From Paenibacillus sp. 1011MAR3C5 (lineage in GTDB: Bacteria > Bacillota > Bacilli > Paenibacillales > Paenibacillaceae), in NCBI RefSeq assembly GCF_003591485.1, contig NZ_QZCF01000015.1, positions 1 through 64,000 on the forward strand: a DNA stretch of 64,000 bases. The letters run 5' to 3'. The position numbers and the translations under genes are program-made. Under the pieces are notes generated by a model, which searched no databases, was not told the DNA's origin, and saw only the letters and a list, made by a program, of their open reading frames with translations. Positions 61,905 to 64,000 of this stretch are shown here, one piece after another (the stretch's first letter is position 1; each line of letters opens with the position of its first letter).

Positions 61905-62834
61905 TTATCGCTTCAAGGCGGCTAGAGCAGCCCCAACTACTCCGGCATGTCGTCCCAGCTGTGCAGCGACGACAGCCACTGGCTCGGGCTGCTGATACAC
62001 GGGCATGACTTGTCGGTTCAACAGCGTCTGAATTCGCTCAAGCAAGAATGTACCCTGTCCAGCCACAATGGCTCCGCCCAGAACGATAGCTGATGGATTG
62101 TAGATATGGATGAGACCGGTCAGACCGGCCGCTACATATTCGCAATATTGAGTCACGATGGATAACGCTCTGATGTTGCCTTCTCTTGCATATTGGAACA
62201 GCGTCTCGGGTTCTTCCCAAGGGCCGCCCGTCCATTCCTCATAAGCCAGCTTCTTCAGCCCCGTCACGGATGCATAAGACTCCCAGCAGCCCCGATTGCC
62301 GCAGCTGCATTCGCGGCCGCCCATGGAGACGATCATATGACCGAACTCGCCGGCATAGCCTTCTCTTCCGCCATAGACACGGCGGTCGCTAACCCAGCAG
62401 CCGCCTACTCCGGTGCCAAGCGCTACGCACAGGAAGTCTTCCCATTCCTGTCCCGCTCCTATCCAGGCTTCTCCAATCGCAATCATATTAACATCGTTGT
62501 CGACCACGACGGGAAGTCCTGTCTCTCTGCCGATACGCTCACCAAGCGGCATACCCGCCCATCCGGGCAGGGTTGCCGTTGCGCCCATTACGATGCCGCT
62601 TGCACGTTGGACTTGGCCCGCGGTACCGATGCCCACGCTATCCAGCGCTATATTCAAATCCGTAGAAGACTGCACCGCCTGCTCCGCAATAGCGGACAGC
62701 TTGTTCAGCAGCTCATCCGGTCCCCGCTCCGATTCGGTAGGCACGAGTCCCTCCAGCAGCACCTCACCATCTTCTGCGACGATGCCCCATTTGATATTCG
62801 TGCCTCCCAGATCGATTCCTACTGCGGAACGCAT
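61905..62834 (-). CDS. nanK: ROK-family sugar kinase, probable N-acetylmannosamine kinase
   Basis: 309 residues from the ATG at 62834, 8 nt after AAGGA; a long frame upstream overlaps nanE and is not used. ATP loop GIDLGGTNIKWG, NDVNMIAIGEAW with the catalytic Asp, ALGTGVGGCW, and zinc motif GHMIVSMGGRECSCGNRGCWES. The start lies 5 bp after the nanE stop, so phosphorylation of N-acetylmannosamine for NanE is the natural reading. A general glucose or glucosamine kinase is an alternative. Confidence 0.8.
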   Translation of the reverse strand: MRSAVGIDLGGTNIKWGIVAEDGEVLLEGLVPTESERGPDELLNKLSAIAEQAVQSSTDLNIALDSVGIGTAGQVQRASGIVMGATATLPGWAGMPLGERIGRETGLPVVVDNDVNMIAIGEAWIGAGQEWEDFLCVALGTGVGGCWVSDRRVYGGREGYAGEFGHMIVSMGGRECSCGNRGCWESYASVTGLKKLAYEEWTGGPWEEPETLFQYAREGNIRALSIVTQYCEYVAAGLTGLIHIYNPSAIVLGGAIVAGQGTFLLERIQTLLNRQVMPVYQQPEPVAVVAAQLGRHAGVVGAALAALKR

Positions 62835-62839
62835 CTGCT

Positions 62840-63550
62840 TCATTCCTTTCCGACAAGCTCGGGTCTTTGGGTGAGCCCGTCTACGAATTTCTTTGTAATC
62901 GCCTCTGGCCGCGTGATGGCGCTGCCGATCACGACTGCGTGCGCGCCAAGCAGCAGACATTGGCAAGCTTGTTCTGGCGACTGGATTCTGCCTTCGGCGA
63001 AGACCGGTATTGTTGCCCGTCGCGCCAGCTCTTCGACCAGGTTGAAATCCGGTTCTTTCTGTTGAGGCGAATATTCCGTATACCCCGATAGTGTCGTGGA
63101 AATGATATCGAACCCCATTACTTCCGCCTGCAAGCCTTCATCGAGCGTAGAAACATCCGCCATTAACAAGCAATGCGGATACTCAGATCGTAGCAACTTA
63201 ACAATGTCAGCGAGACTTTCCCCTCCCGGCCGTCGGCGTGATGTTGCGTCAATCGCAATGATATCAGCACCCGCCTCGGCAACGGCAATCGCTTCTTTGT
63301 AGGTTGGGGTAATATAAACCTGCGAATCGTCATAGCGTGCCTTCCATATCCCGATGATCGGAAGTGCGAGAGATTCCTTAATCGCTGCAATATCCGCCGG
63401 CGAATTGGCGCGTATGCCGACTGCCCCGCCCTCCCGGGCAGCGACAGCCAGCTTCGCCATCGTATCGGAGCCGTACAGCGGCTCCCCTGCATATGCCTGA
63501 CAGGAGACGATTAACCCGCCACTCAGAGCTTGTATTAGGTCCTTATTCAT
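62840..63550 (-). CDS. nanE: N-acetylmannosamine-6-phosphate 2-epimerase
   Basis: 236 residues from the ATG at 63550 with AAGGAG upstream. LSGGLIVSCQAYAGEPLY, the catalytic Lys in IGIWKARYDDSQVYITP, the Glu and Asp in AIDATSRRRPGG, and the C-terminal VFAEGRIQSPEQA and GAHAVVIGSAITRP are diagnostic for NanE. Converts ManNAc-6-P to GlcNAc-6-P in sialic acid breakdown. With the ROK kinase and a sugar permease it forms a nan-type cluster that continues past the right edge. Confidence 0.95.
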   Translation of the reverse strand: MNKDLIQALSGGLIVSCQAYAGEPLYGSDTMAKLAVAAREGGAVGIRANSPADIAAIKESLALPIIGIWKARYDDSQVYITPTYKEAIAVAEAGADIIAIDATSRRRPGGESLADIVKLLRSEYPHCLLMADVSTLDEGLQAEVMGFDIISTTLSGYTEYSPQQKEPDFNLVEELARRATIPVFAEGRIQSPEQACQCLLLGAHAVVIGSAITRPEAITKKFVDGLTQRPELVGKE

Positions 63551-63579
63551 ATAGGTTACACTCCTTACGTACGGAAACA

Positions 63580-64000
63580 TCAGCCTTTGATTCCTGTCAA
63601 AGTAATACCTTCGATAAATTGCTTTTGTGCAAAAAAGAACATAATGATCAGAGGCAGGGTGAACAGAGCCGAAGCCGCCATCAACAATCCCCACTCCGTG
63701 TAATGCTCAGCCAAGAAAGCTTGCAAGCCCAGCGTTAGCGTGTACATATCCGCATTGTTCAGATACAGCAGCGGCCCCATAAAGTCAGACCATGTATACA
63801 GGAACGTGAAGATCGCGACGGCTGCAAGAGCCGGACGACAAAGCGGAAGAATCATCGTCACATAGATACGTGACTCGGATGCGCCATCAATGCGCGCTGC
63901 CTGGATAATGGTATCCGGGATGGACATAAAGAACTGTCTAAGCAAGAAAATATAAAGCGGCGCTCCCGTGAATGTCGGGATAATGAGCGGCCAGTAGCTG
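63580..64000 (-). CDS. Carbohydrate ABC transporter permease (5' part outside window)
   Basis: The last ~140 residues of a MalG/AraQ-type inner-membrane protein, open to the right edge (…SYWPLIIPTFTGAPLYIFLLRQFFMSIPDT). The ABC-interaction loop is AARIDGASESRIYVTMILPLCRPA. It probably imports an amino sugar such as sialic acid or ManNAc, given nanE next to it. The matching binding protein and second permease should lie to the right. Confidence 0.9.
   Translation of the reverse strand, partial: SYWPLIIPTFTGAPLYIFLLRQFFMSIPDTIIQAARIDGASESRIYVTMILPLCRPALAAVAIFTFLYTWSDFMGPLLYLNNADMYTLTLGLQAFLAEHYTEWGLLMAASALFTLPLIIMFFFAQKQFIEGITLTGIKG

Overview
The window reads as a low-to-moderate GC Gram-positive chromosome of the Bacillales, most like Paenibacillus. 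The evidence is gene order and regulatory sites. Several blocks match the order known from Bacillus subtilis: secG-rnr-smpB-ssrA, cggR-gapA-pgk-tpiA-gpmI-eno, rapZ-yvcK-whiA-HPr, trxB-yvcD, and hprK-lgt-ppaX-yvoF-hisZGDBHF(IE). The operators for CggR, CtsR and a CRP/FNR-type regulator look like those of Firmicutes, and most starts have strong GGAGG-type ribosome binding sites. The species assignment is inference; the synteny and sites are seen directly. Most genes lie on the minus strand.

Region 1 (1-2704) is the N-terminal part of a secreted protein with at least six near-identical 65-66 residue Ig-like repeats, cut by the left edge. Region 2 (about 3370-12458) is AT-richer accessory DNA stacked against the 3' end of the tmRNA gene. 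A complete ssrA lies at 12458-12820. A 191-bp copy of its 3' half lies at 5949-6139, and a third, degenerate end is at about 3412-3436. The last two share the same 27-bp terminator. These ends divide the DNA into two cargo segments. Segment A (3591-5546) holds GNAT-ASCH fusion, ASCH and P-loop kinase genes. Segment B (6199-12429) holds a HEPN protein, a GHKL ATPase, a GIY-YIG (Eco29kI-like) endonuclease, a C5-cytosine methyltransferase and one decayed gene. Segment B looks like a defence island. Segment A is an uncharacterised three-gene cassette and is my main candidate for something undescribed.

Region 3 (12458-29205) is core: tmRNA, smpB, a cold-shock gene, rnr with a long basic tail, an EcsAB-type transporter, secG, cutC, and the complete glycolytic operon with its repressor CggR and a well-placed operator, then a tRNA-Arg(CCG). 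Region 4 (29372-34753) mixes hypotheticals, a truncated phosphoesterase, clpP with a CtsR box, a 50-bp noncoding tandem repeat, and a formate/nitrite-family transporter plus L-lactate dehydrogenase behind a CRP/FNR-like box at about -41.5. Region 5 (34827-44318) holds the HPr/whiA/yvcK/rapZ carbon-control genes, a ROK glucokinase, trxB, a TPR protein, an array of six 51-bp hairpin repeats in a gene-free kilobase, and prs.

Region 6 (44452-54006) is the histidine operon, which lacks hisA at its usual place, followed upstream by yvoF, ppaX, lgt and hprK. Region 7 (54133-64000) holds a sigma factor with a DUF4179 partner, an MsmX/UgpC-type sugar ABC ATPase, a CdaR/PucR-type regulator, an FMN reductase, a secreted DUF4434 multidomain protein, and the start of an amino-sugar cluster (ROK kinase, nanE, sugar permease) cut by the right edge.

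Working together: the HPr kinase, an HPr with both regulatory sites, CggR, YvcK and RapZ give a compact carbon-control set around the glycolytic operon; prs supplies PRPP next to the histidine genes; tmRNA, SmpB and RNase R form the ribosome-rescue set.
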